Source: a virus. Taken from it: DNA of 29,169 nucleotides. The notes under the pieces are model-generated. The model made no database searches. It saw only the letters and a program-made list of their open reading frames with translations, and was not told the origin of the DNA. Location of the stretch: positions 1 through 29,169 of the IMG/VR virus record IMGVR_UViG_3300025913_000090. One strand, given 5' to 3'. Shown piece by piece: positions 14,812 to 21,220 of the stretch; positions within the stretch are counted from its first letter, which is position 1; the number at the start of each line of letters is the position of its first letter. Made by a program: the position numbers and the translations under genes.

Positions 14812-15316
14812 TCTTCCCACCTAAAATCGTCTCCAGGTTGGGAGCGGTCGCGGCCATCCTTGCGAGCAGCGTAGCCATCGACTGGCTGACATTCGCCCGC
14901 TCTTCCGCGCTGATCTCTGGGGTTGGCGCCTCAAGCGTTTCGAGCGCCGGGCGGGTGGGCTTGGCGAACTTCTTGCGCCAGTCCCAATCGGCCCGAATTT
15001 CCTTGATGATCGTCGGGACAATCTTGCTCGGGTGATCGGCGGTCTTCATCGCCGCATCACAACCCCGCTTAAGCAAGGCTATCGGGATGCCGTCTAGGGC
15101 GCGGTAGGCGGCACTCAGCCACACCCGCTGGTCCGCTGCGGTCATCCCTACCCCGCTAGTCAGGGCTAGGCATGGTGTCATTTCATTGGCGAACTCTGCC
15201 CGGCTCACCGGGTCGAGGTCGTTGATGTCAGCCATCCGCAACGAAACGGACCGCTGCTCCGATTGAGCGAGAGTCGTTTGCTGCTGAGGGACCAATGGAT
15301 TTTGCGCGGTTGTCAT
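14798..15316 (-). CDS. Replication-region protein of unknown function
   Basis: A 172-residue protein. The first 27 residues are Gln/Ser-rich and likely disordered. The core (MADINDLDPVSRAEFANEMT, then QRVWLSAAYRALDGIPIALL, then HPSKIVPTIIKEIRADWDWR) is helical and conserved-looking. It follows a DUF1376-type gene, the slot where phages often place a helicase loader or its partner, so a replication role is possible. The start is ambiguous: the ATG at 15316 has a GGACGGAA site but gives an 89-base overlap, while the ATG at 15235 gives an 8-base overlap and a weak site. Confidence 0.55.
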   Translation of the reverse strand: MTTAQNPLVPQQQTTLAQSEQRSVSLRMADINDLDPVSRAEFANEMTPCLALTSGVGMTAADQRVWLSAAYRALDGIPIALLKRGCDAAMKTADHPSKIVPTIIKEIRADWDWRKKFAKPTRPALETLEAPTPEISAEERANVSQSMATLLARMAATAPNLETILGGKNGST

Positions 15317-16301
15317 AGTTTCCGTCCATCACTTTGTCGAAGCTGGTGGGGTTCACGATAAAGTCGAAGGTGAACCAGTGCGGCGGGTCTGTTCCGCCAA
15401 GCAGCGGCGATGCTCGCGCTCTGGCGATTGCCGCCACGAAACCGTCGAGCCCCTCGGCCCGCAACCGGTTCCGCAAATCGGTCAGCCGCTTTCCCGAGCA
15501 TCGGGTGACTGTCGGCCACCCGGCTTGGCGAGCATTCTCGTTCCAATGCCGTTGCGCCTCAGCGATCGGCAGAACGGCGCTTTTCGCAGACTGAGGCGTA
15601 GCCTCAGTTCTTTCTTCTTCTACTTGTGGAGGTGGAGGTGGAGGGGCAAGCGTTGGGCAGGCGTTCGGCAGGCGTTCGAACAAGTCATTACAAGCACTTA
15701 GCCGATAATCCGTTGCATCTGCACCCTTAGAAGAGTTGCACCGAATGCAGAGCGGTTGCAGGTTACTTAGCGCGTCACTACCGCCCAAATAGATCGGCAG
15801 GATGTGATCCTTAACCAGTTCGACTCCAGTGGCATGACACTTGACGCACTGGTTTCCTGTGATCGCTACGAGTGCGGCCCAATCATCCTTATCGTGCCTC
15901 CCCTTCTGCCTTGCCTCAGCAAGCCTTGCTGACCGCTTCCTAGCATCGGACAGGCCATCGCCCTTAGGTGGCGTTTCCCACTTGGCGTGTGCCTTTTGAC
16001 TTTGGGTTATCCGGCGCGTTTCAACGTAGCTACGCTCTTTGCTCAAACGGCCCTGAAACCACCGACCATTGTCGAGCGTCCAGAACGCCAAAACGACCGG
16101 TTTGAGCTTCGCCCACTTGGCCCTTGTGACGCCAAGGATCTTAGCCAGGCGCATGTCGTCGTCGGGCAGAGCGCAGCCATCCATGCGCCACGCGATCATA
16201 AGCAGCTTCAGGTATGCGCCGTGCTCTTCAAGCGTCAGGTGGTGCGTGTCCGCCAGATAGGCGTCACCGAACAGCGGAATGGCGGGCGCGGCCTTGCTCA
16301 C
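15228..16301 (-). CDS. DUF1376 replication-type protein with an internal HNH nuclease domain
   Basis: A 357-residue protein in three parts. Residues 1-105 match DUF1376 (MSKAAPAIPLFGDAYLADTH..., HGAYLKLLMIAWRMDGCALP, WFQGRLSKER), a winged-helix module common in phage replication initiators. Residues 142-195 are an HNH endonuclease core: Cys152-x2-Cys155, Asp165-His166-Ile, Asn180, Cys185-x2-Cys188-Asn189 and KG. Residues 245-332 return to the C-terminal part usual for DUF1376 proteins (RHWNENARQAGWPTVTRCSG..., ASPLLGG, FDFIVNPTSFDKVMDGNYD), joined by a Pro-rich linker (residues 217-225). The nuclease thus looks inserted into a two-part replication protein. Start and end overlap neighbours. 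Confidence 0.75.
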   Translation of the reverse strand: MSKAAPAIPLFGDAYLADTHHLTLEEHGAYLKLLMIAWRMDGCALPDDDMRLAKILGVTRAKWAKLKPVVLAFWTLDNGRWFQGRLSKERSYVETRRITQSQKAHAKWETPPKGDGLSDARKRSARLAEARQKGRHDKDDWAALVAITGNQCVKCHATGVELVKDHILPIYLGGSDALSNLQPLCIRCNSSKGADATDYRLSACNDLFERLPNACPTLAPPPPPPQVEEERTEATPQSAKSAVLPIAEAQRHWNENARQAGWPTVTRCSGKRLTDLRNRLRAEGLDGFVAAIARARASPLLGGTDPPHWFTFDFIVNPTSFDKVMDGNYDNRAKSIGPSAANDSRSIGAAVRFVADG

Positions 16302-16921
16302 GCGGCGGCCTCCGTGAATAGGTTGCCTTGACGTTGAGCGTCTTCAATGCGCTTGCAGGCTATGTCGAAATACTTGGGCTCGCGCTCGATGCCGATGAAT
16401 TGGCGCTGCATTTGTACGGCTGCGACGCCTGTGGTGCCGCTACCCATGAAGGGGTCGAGGATCGTATGAGCTGGGTCTGACAGATGGCTGATGCACCATT
16501 TCATCAGTGGCTCTGGCTTTTGCGTCGGGTGTTCTTTGGGATAAGAGGTAACCGATTGCCGGAACATCTTTGCGGGTTTCTTGAGCGTCGTCCACGCTGC
16601 TTCGATCATCGCGAGCGAAAAATCGTGAGGCTGCAATTTATCCCAAATCAGGAGACATTGCGCAGGGGGAAGGCTAAAGTAATTGCCGCCCCAAACGATG
16701 GCTTGTGGGGCCATCGCGACAACCAGCGCGATCAGATCGGCGGCAGGCGCGCTGGCATCCCAGTCCATGCGTTCATGAGCTTGACGCACGGGGTTCGATG
16801 CGATCCCAATCCCATAAGGAGGATCAGTAACGACAGCATCGAACTTGCCGAGCGTTGGGAGAATGTTACGGCAATCGCCAAGGTAAAGCGTGGCGTTACC
16901 GATGACCTCTACGCGGCTCAC
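16298..16921 (-). CDS. DNA amino-methyltransferase, beta-class
   Basis: A 207-residue protein. Motif IV TDPPYGIG lies near residues 32-39 and motif I LDPFMGSGTT near 155-164, with HPTQKP at 131-136 before motif I. The catalytic motif before the SAM-binding motif is the beta-class order of N4-cytosine / N6-adenine methyltransferases. The target-recognition region is short, as in solitary phage enzymes. It would methylate phage or host DNA against restriction or for timing. No partner endonuclease gene is adjacent, apart from the HNH domain in the next protein. It overlaps that gene by ATGA. Confidence 0.88.
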   Translation of the reverse strand: MSRVEVIGNATLYLGDCRNILPTLGKFDAVVTDPPYGIGIASNPVRQAHERMDWDASAPAADLIALVVAMAPQAIVWGGNYFSLPPAQCLLIWDKLQPHDFSLAMIEAAWTTLKKPAKMFRQSVTSYPKEHPTQKPEPLMKWCISHLSDPAHTILDPFMGSGTTGVAAVQMQRQFIGIEREPKYFDIACKRIEDAQRQGNLFTEAAA

Positions 16922-17103
16922 TCAGGCACCGCCTCAGGCCGAGCCCGGATGATGTCTTGATCGTCCAGATCCTTGATACGTGCTGCTATCCAGCCTTGGA
17001 CGGTATCGAGGGGGATAAGGGAGGTGCGTGCCCACCAACTTGCGTTGATAGCTGCTAGAGTGTCTCTGGAGGCAGATGAGATAAGGGCTTCGTAGCGGGT
17101 CAT
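16918..17103 (-). CDS. Small uncharacterised early protein
   Basis: A 61-residue protein from the ATG at 17103 (GGGAGG upstream); the longer frame lies inside the preceding gene. It reads MTRYEALISSASRDTLAAIN..., with WWARTSLIPLDTVQGWIAAR and an acidic KDLDDQDII end. It looks helical, with no recognised motif. Both ends overlap methyltransferase genes by ATGA, so it is expressed with them. Confidence 0.55.
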   Translation of the reverse strand: MTRYEALISSASRDTLAAINASWWARTSLIPLDTVQGWIAARIKDLDDQDIIRARPEAVPE

Positions 17104-17624
17104 GCGGCAAGCCTCCCGAAGAACAGCGCGGCTGCGTCGGAAGGCCGATCGAACAGGTGCCAGGCGCAATTGTCCTTGCCGGTCATTTTGCTGTCAGGAA
17201 TCCACTTGACCCGCCCGACGCTCACGATCTTGCGGAGGCGCGGCAGGTAGGGAGCAGACTGGCGGGTGTGCTGCCAGTCTGCATCGAACAGCAACCACGT
17301 CGGGTGCTGGTCGCTGAAATGCTCGATCATCGGATGCAGGACTCGCCGGTCCCACGGCGGATTGGTGATGAAGCAATCAATGTTGCCCACCAATCGCGTC
17401 AGGGCGTCGATCTGGTCGATATCCTCGCGCTGGGGCTCAATGTCCCATGCCCGTGCGCAAACGTGCCCTGCGGCGGTTAGGGCGTCCACTAGCGCCCCAT
17501 TGCCTGCGCATGGCTCTACGAACCGTGTGCGCGGCCATAGGTGCGGCAACAGCGGTAACACAGCCTCGCGCGGTGTCGGGTAGAAGTCGCGCGGGATGCG
17601 CTCGAATGACGACCGCTTACCCAT
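17100..17624 (-). CDS. DNA N6-adenine methyltransferase-like protein
   Basis: A 174-residue protein using the ATG at 17624, with GGGGAGGG upstream and an 8-base overlap with rusA. It has a PRDFYPTP N-terminal motif (residues 11-18), the SAM-binding motif FVEPCAGNGALV (35-46) and the catalytic NPPW motif at residues 88-91 (DCFITNPPWDR). The order SAM motif then NPPW is typical of gamma-class adenine methyltransferases. It is short and lacks a clear recognition domain, like many phage enzymes. The alternative is methylation of RNA or protein, since NPPW-type folds also occur there. Confidence 0.75.
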   Translation of the reverse strand: MGKRSSFERIPRDFYPTPREAVLPLLPHLWPRTRFVEPCAGNGALVDALTAAGHVCARAWDIEPQREDIDQIDALTRLVGNIDCFITNPPWDRRVLHPMIEHFSDQHPTWLLFDADWQHTRQSAPYLPRLRKIVSVGRVKWIPDSKMTGKDNCAWHLFDRPSDAAALFFGRLAA

Positions 17625-17985
17625 TAGCGCCCTCCCCGATCGACACGACAACGCGGCCACCTTTGCAGGGCTCGGCACGGCGAATGGTGAAGGCGAAGCG
17701 CTGGTCGTTGACGGCCATTGCGTCAGCGATTCCGTCTAAATAATTCTTGCTCGCGGCAAGCATGTTATCCAGGTCGCGCTTCCGCTTGTCGGGCGGATGA
17801 AACACGATCGCTAGGACGATCTCGCCATCGTCATTAGCGGGGCGCATATCGACGTGCTTGGTCAGCCAGTACGCTTCGGAGCGGGCGGCTTTCGCAGCAC
17901 CCGCCTTGGCGTGGAAATGCACGCGAGCGTTCGGGGACAGCTCTTTGGCTGGCCAGCTTAGCTCTACTGATTTGCCCCCCGCCAT
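17617..17985 (-). CDS. rusA: RusA-type Holliday-junction endonuclease
   Basis: A 122-residue protein, the usual RusA size. It shows LSPNARVHFHAKAG (15-28), the strand-loop IVFHPPDKRKRDLDNMLAAS (60-79, with the metal-binding pair Asp71/Asp73) and LDGIADAMAVNDQRF (83-97, with Asp84 and Asp94). RusA resolves Holliday junctions made during phage recombination and replication so the DNA can be packaged. Its partners here would be the annealing protein and NinB in the other operon. Confidence 0.85.
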   Translation of the reverse strand: MAGGKSVELSWPAKELSPNARVHFHAKAGAAKAARSEAYWLTKHVDMRPANDDGEIVLAIVFHPPDKRKRDLDNMLAASKNYLDGIADAMAVNDQRFAFTIRRAEPCKGGRVVVSIGEGANG

Positions 17986-17988
17986 GTG

Positions 17989-18348
17989 CTAGGCGGCCCG
18001 CTGAAGGCGATTGGCGTAGTATCGGTCCATCGCCTCCTTGAGCAGACGACAGCCGCGCTCTGCGTCGATCCTGCGGTTGCGTTCGTAGGCAGCGGCTTCC
18101 GCAGCGAGGCGGGCAACGCTCATGCGGTTCCGATATCCGCCGGGAACACCATCGTCCGTCCGTGGCTCGGGGATAAGCCCGTGCTTTCTACGGAGCTTAG
18201 AGAAGCGGCTTTCCACGGAGCAAAGGCTACGGCCGGGGAAATATGGCGCGATCTGCATAGCCCGCATGCCGGTGTGGATCAGGCGCAACAGCTCTGCGTC
18301 GTCTTCTGGCGACCATGGCTGGGCTTGGAGCATCGGGGCCACGTTCAT
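17989..18348 (-). CDS. Myb/GcrA-like DNA-binding protein
   Basis: A 119-residue protein. Residues 12-55 (WSPEDDAELLRLIHTGMRAM, FPGRSLCSVESRFSKLRRK) form a Myb/SANT-like three-helix DNA-binding unit, as in GcrA-type regulators of alphaproteobacteria and in many of their phages. The C-terminal half is charged and helical. It may regulate early genes or recognise an origin. It overlaps the preceding gene by ATGA. Confidence 0.65.
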   Translation of the reverse strand: MNVAPMLQAQPWSPEDDAELLRLIHTGMRAMQIAPYFPGRSLCSVESRFSKLRRKHGLIPEPRTDDGVPGGYRNRMSVARLAAEAAAYERNRRIDAERGCRLLKEAMDRYYANRLQRAA

Positions 18349-18767
18349 GCCGCAGCCCTCAACTGAACGAGTTTGCCGGTAAGCTTCGCAGCTTCACTCG
18401 GTCCGATGTCGCGGCCGGCCTCGCTATCGGGGTGATGCGTGGCGTTCTTGGTGGCGAGATAATCCGCAGCCAGCTCGGCAACCTTGTCGTGGTCGACGCC
18501 CTCGGGAACGCGCACGACTTGCCAGCCATTCGGCAGCAGCAGCGACAGCAGATCAGCGGGGAGCGCCCCGCCCTCGCAGAGTGCGTAGATTGCGCCGCCG
18601 GGGATTTGGGCGGGCTCGCGGCTTCCCTCTTGCGGGAAGTAGGTGAGCAGCGTTTCGTAGGGAATGCGGCTGTCAGCAGCTACCAGCTTCAGGGCGATGC
18701 CCCGGCGGTCTATCTCACGACGAATGCCGCACTGGCGCTCGCGGATGATCGCAACATTGTCAGGCAT
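18345..18767 (-). CDS. Predicted HTH regulator-like protein
   Basis: A 140-residue protein. The first 60 residues look like an HTH of the type used by phage immunity or replication proteins (IRREIDRRGIALKLVAADSR, IPYETLLTYFPQEG). The middle has AIYALCEGGALPADLLSLLL and the end is Lys/Ala-rich. A very good ribosome-binding site, GGGGAGGAA, precedes the ATG. Its position near the head of the leftward operon parallels lambda cII or O, but similarity is at the level of the fold pattern only. Confidence 0.5.
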   Translation of the reverse strand: MPDNVAIIRERQCGIRREIDRRGIALKLVAADSRIPYETLLTYFPQEGSREPAQIPGGAIYALCEGGALPADLLSLLLPNGWQVVRVPEGVDHDKVAELAADYLATKNATHHPDSEAGRDIGPSEAAKLTGKLVQLRAAA

Positions 18768-18787
18768 GATCTTATTCCTCCCCAGGA

Positions 18788-18940
18788 TTAATTGTTGCGG
18801 CCATGGAACGGAGAATTACCCCGATCGACCTTGGCGCTGCGGCGACGCGGGTAGTCGCGCGGCTGAAGCACGAACCCCAGGAAGCCCGTGATGCCGACGC
18901 CGAACGGGATCGCGATGGCGATCAGAAGCATGTCCTTCAT
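18788..18940 (-). CDS. 50-residue membrane peptide
   Basis: It starts at an ATG with GGGGAAG upstream that overlaps the previous stop (ATGA). Residues 4-24 (MLLIAIAIPFGVGITGFLGFV) form one membrane helix, followed by a basic tail (QPRDYPRRRSAK). Its topology is likely N-out with a cytoplasmic basic end. The function is unknown; small single-helix phage proteins often act on host envelope or superinfection. Confidence 0.6.
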   Translation of the reverse strand: MKDMLLIAIAIPFGVGITGFLGFVLQPRDYPRRRSAKVDRGNSPFHGRNN

Positions 18941-19107
18941 GAGGCTTCCCCATGTTGATTGGTTGGATTGTTGCGAGGCGAGATATCCGCAGGCGGTTGG
19001 CCGCGTTGCGCCGCCCGGTGGAACAGCTCGCGCTCCCAAGCGCGCGGTTCGGACACGTCATCGATCGTGACGGTCGCTCGTTTGAATGTGCCCCCCGGTT
19101 GCGTCAT
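18937..19107 (-). CDS. First gene of the leftward early operon, 56 residues
   Basis: A short gene that fits the operon pattern: its stop overlaps the next start by ATGA. It begins MTQPGGTFKRATVTIDDVSE and contains PRAWERELFHRAAQRGQPPA, a charged helical segment. The ribosome-binding site is weak. The family is unrecognised. Support is the reading frame, the coupling and the sensible composition. Confidence 0.5.
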   Translation of the reverse strand: MTQPGGTFKRATVTIDDVSEPRAWERELFHRAAQRGQPPADISPRNNPTNQHGEAS

Positions 19108-19280
19108 TCAGACGTGACCGATGGTAAACAGAGCGCTAGTGTCGTATCTTGTGCGAAACGACCTTTAAACAACGCGATAGGGCCGGAACGGGCGCTATCA
19201 ATTGTTGTGTTTTGACATATGACTAGATTAGTCTCTCCAGTTCCGCGCTTGTTCGCGCGGCACCACGGGGAGGGGTGTAA
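19108..19280. promoter_or_regulatory. Intergenic control region between divergent small genes
   Basis: This gene-free stretch separates the leftward 56-residue gene from a rightward 74-residue gene. On the plus strand there is a perfect -35 TTGACA at 19212-19217. The perfect inverted repeat GACTA-GAT-TAGTC (19221-19233) lies in what would be its spacer, but the -10 17 bases on (CTCCAG) is poor, so activation or another spacing may be needed. A second inverted repeat, GTCGT/ACGAC with a 12-base gap, lies at 19141-19162. The leftward promoter for the early operon is not obvious here, so it may be read from the cro promoter. Confidence 0.4.
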
Positions 19281-19505
19281 ATGCGTAGCGCCATATTGGT
19301 GGATTCTGTCCTCAACTTTGAGGTCAGAGGCGAACACGTCCACATTACCGACAGCGGAGGCGAGGTCCATTTGGCCCTCACTCGGCACACGTTCTTTACC
19401 AATCTCGCTCGGGCGCAATCCGTCGCAGTGGAGATGTGTGCGGCGGACGGGAGCAAGATTGCTCACCTGCCCGGCGGCAAGATCATCGTGGGCGGCCCGG
19501 TCTAG
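19281..19505 (+). CDS. 74-residue protein opposite the early leader
   Basis: The ATG has GGGGAGGGG eight bases upstream, one of the best sites in the window. The protein (MRSAILVDSVLNFEVRGEHV, HITDSGGEVHLALTRHTFF...) looks like an antiparallel beta sheet with an alternating pattern and no Cys. I recognise no family. Its stop codon overlaps that of the convergent Cro-like gene within the palindrome CTAG. A longer frame on the other strand is rejected in its favour. It could be a small regulator made in lysogeny or under its own activator. Confidence 0.6.
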   Translation: MRSAILVDSVLNFEVRGEHVHITDSGGEVHLALTRHTFFTNLARAQSVAVEMCAADGSKIAHLPGGKIIVGGPV

Positions 19506-19738
19506 CATCGGGCTTCCGGCGGCGTGCGGTCGCGCGACTGAAGGTATTTCAATGCCGATGCTGGCAGTTCGACGGAGTGCGCCTGGGCTGCCATCATCAC
19601 GCCAAGCCGTTGAGACGGTGGAATTTCGGGGGGCGTTCGTGACGTCCAATAGCTCGCAGTCTGCTGCGGGACGTTCGCCTTGTCGGCGATCGCGCTTGTG
19701 CCTCCGAACGCTTTGAAGATCGCGTGAACTACATGCAT
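19502..19738 (-). CDS. Cro-like HTH protein
   Basis: A 78-residue protein divergent from the repressor. Residues 5-45 (HAIFKAFGGTSAIADKANVP, QQTASYWTSRTPPEIPPSQR) form an HTH of the Cro/YdaS kind. The gene is the first under the leftward promoter at 19746-19774 and would compete with the repressor at the shared operator. Its ATG lies at the predicted transcription start, so the message may have no leader. It ends in a shared CTAG with the convergent gene. Confidence 0.7.
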   Translation of the reverse strand: MHVVHAIFKAFGGTSAIADKANVPQQTASYWTSRTPPEIPPSQRLGVMMAAQAHSVELPASALKYLQSRDRTPPEARC

Positions 19739-19745
19739 ACCGCTC

Positions 19746-19774
19746 TCATTACCGATTATCGGTACTCAATGCAA
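19746..19774 (-). promoter_or_regulatory. Leftward early promoter with embedded operator
   Basis: Minus strand: -35 TTGCAT (19774-19769), 17-base spacer, -10 TAATGA (19751-19746). The spacer ends in ACCGATAATCGG, part of the perfect inverted repeat TACCGA-TTA-TCGGTA (19750-19764). A repressor dimer here would block RNA polymerase. The same layout recurs at the rightward promoter near 20.8 kb. The -35 is a modest match. Confidence 0.6.
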
Positions 19775-19834
19775 GAGGCAGCGTTACCGTTTTTGGCGGA
19801 TTTCGGAATTCTGGACGAACGCCATAATCGGTCC

Positions 19835-20416
19835 ATGGCTGAACCTGCTTTCGATCTGGACCGAGTTAAGGAGGCGATGCGCGACCAGCGCGTCACTCAG
19901 GAAGCGCTGGCGAAGGCTATCGGGCTGACCCACAAGTCGGCGCTGGCCAAGATATTCAAGGGCGATCGGCGCGTTCAAATCGCCGAAGCCGCCAAGATCT
20001 ACGACTTCTTGCGCCTGGCTCCCGAGGGCGCCGTTGGCGTCCAGAGCGTGCCTGTAATAGGCATGGCGTCTGCCGGCCGTTGGCGCGAAGCTGTGGAAAT
20101 GCCAGGTCCGCGCATGACGATCCCCGCCGGCATTGCCAGCAATCGCGCGTTCGCGGTTGAGGTCGTCGGCGACAGCATGAATCTCTTGATCCGGGATGGC
20201 GGCTGGATCGTGATCGACCCCGGCCAAAAGTCGCTTATCGACAGCAAGTGCTACCTTATCCAAAACGGGGAGCACGAAGTCACAGTGAAGGCGTATCGTG
20301 CAAAGCCGCCCCGCTTTGAACCGATGTCAGACAACGAGGACCATCAGTCCTTCCTGGTGAGTGATTGTGATTTCATCGTGCTTGGCCGCGTCGTCTGGAC
20401 AGGTTCGCCACTTTGA
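19835..20416 (+). CDS. CI/LexA-type repressor with S24 autopeptidase domain
   Basis: A 193-residue protein. Residues 8-45 are an HTH (VKEAMRDQRVTQEALAKAIG, LTHKSALAKIF). Residues 72-190 are an S24 peptidase: cleavage site Ala80-Gly81 in GMASAGRW, the nucleophile Ser114 in VVGDSMN and the base Lys152 in EVTVKAYRA. RecA filaments should therefore trigger self-cleavage and induction. The ATG at 19835 is chosen because the HTH starts just after it and longer versions would be encoded through the operator. The ribosome-binding site is poor. It should bind the ACCGATTATCGGT operators. Confidence 0.85.
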   Translation: MAEPAFDLDRVKEAMRDQRVTQEALAKAIGLTHKSALAKIFKGDRRVQIAEAAKIYDFLRLAPEGAVGVQSVPVIGMASAGRWREAVEMPGPRMTIPAGIASNRAFAVEVVGDSMNLLIRDGGWIVIDPGQKSLIDSKCYLIQNGEHEVTVKAYRAKPPRFEPMSDNEDHQSFLVSDCDFIVLGRVVWTGSPL

Positions 20417-20775
20417 GGTTGGGGTGGTATGTCCGCCTCTGCGTAATCCTGTCACTGTGGTGGGTGCCGATTGGCGCCTATTGCTTTAAGCATAGCGAAG
20501 AGCGGGAGCGAACCGAGTTGGTCACCTCGTCTGCCGACCTCTGCTACCGCAGCGTGTACGGCGTCCCGATCGACAAGTTTAACGCAGAGTGGGACCGCTG
20601 CTACAACAAGTCGAAAGCTGGCTTCGAGCAGATAACCGCCACCGACCGTAATATGTGGGAATCGGGCTTCGGCATGGCGATCGCGCTATGCATCGCGGGT
20701 TGGGTCGTGGCGTTCCTGCTATACTGGTCAGCTCGCTTCATTCTGGCTGGGAAAGACGAGCCTGCCGGAAAATAA
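20413..20775 (+). CDS. Two-helix membrane protein co-expressed with the repressor
   Basis: A 120-residue protein starting with TTG inside the repressor stop (TTGA overlap); a second TTG six bases on is possible. Membrane helices are predicted at about 6-24 (YVRLCVILSLWWVPIGAYC) and 88-108 (GMAIALCIAGWVVAFLLYW...), with a charged loop between them holding two Cys (CYRSVYGVP...DRCYNKS). Being in the lysogenic transcript, it would be made in the prophage state. This is the usual place for superinfection-exclusion or lysogenic-conversion genes, but no family is recognised. Confidence 0.6.
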   Translation: MRLGWYVRLCVILSLWWVPIGAYCFKHSEERERTELVTSSADLCYRSVYGVPIDKFNAEWDRCYNKSKAGFEQITATDRNMWESGFGMAIALCIAGWVVAFLLYWSARFILAGKDEPAGK

Positions 20776-20817
20776 CCGAATTTCGGTATTGACGATATAA
20801 CCGATTATCGGTACTAC
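20775..20817 (+). promoter_or_regulatory. Rightward early promoter with two operators
   Basis: -35 TTGACG (20789-20794), 17-base spacer, -10 TACTAC (20812-20817). Operator one ACCGAATTTCGGT (20775-20787) ends just before the -35; operator two ACCGATTATCGGT (20800-20812) fills the spacer up to the -10. Their centres are 25 bp apart. Operator two is the same 13-mer found before the Cro-like gene, so one repressor should silence both early operons. The first gene starts about 28 bases after the expected transcription start. Confidence 0.65.
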
Positions 20818-20851
20818 CCCTCCATACACGATCAGAGTGTGGAGGCGGAAT

Positions 20852-21220
20852 ATGTTCAAGCAGTTTGGCGCGTCGGTTCCCGAACAGGCTCTCGCGGTTC
20901 CCGCCGAGCCCGCTCACGGTCTCGTCCCTTCGGGCTTCGATCCTTCGCGCGTTACCGTCGAGAGTTTCGCGGCGTGGGTGTCACGGCAGCAGCCATCCGA
21001 AGAGTACCGATATTTTGACGTCTTCGGCTGCGCGCTGTGTCTGTTCCTAAAAGATCATGGCATCGCTAGCCCGGCGGTAGGCGGCGACTATTGGCGTGAT
21101 CGGGATGCTGAAGCCCGCCAAGAATACCCGCTCCCCGCCGCTCTAGAGGGTGCGCTGGCTAGGCGCCCACACACTTTCGGCGCGCTTGCCGCTCGTCTCG
21201 CCGAGCAGGCTTCGGCATGA
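20852..21220 (+). CDS. First gene of the rightward operon, uncharacterised
   Basis: A 122-residue protein from the ATG at 20852, preceded by GGAGGCGGA. It has a Pro/Ala-rich N-terminus, a motif GLVPSGFDPSRV (about residues 25-36) shared with the next gene, a core FAAWVSRQQPSEEYRYFDVF and a helical C-terminus. The function is unknown. As the first product after induction it could act on the host or on gene control. Confidence 0.6.
   Translation: MFKQFGASVPEQALAVPAEPAHGLVPSGFDPSRVTVESFAAWVSRQQPSEEYRYFDVFGCALCLFLKDHGIASPAVGGDYWRDRDAEARQEYPLPAALEGALARRPHTFGALAARLAEQASA
20926..20952 (+). repeat. 27-bp direct repeat, copy 1
   Basis: Bases 20926-20952 match 21315-21341 at 26 of 27 positions. Both copies lie in the same frame and encode PSGFDPSR in neighbouring proteins. 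Confidence 0.75.

Noticed and set aside
16543-16555. An operator-like AACCGATTGCCGG
   Set aside because: It lies inside a methyltransferase gene, has a poor right half and no promoter near it, so it is probably chance.
19104-19649. A 181-codon open frame on the minus strand between cro and the early operon
   Set aside because: It overlaps the Cro-like gene on the same strand and the well-supported 74-residue gene on the other. It has no good start site and an unstructured composition.
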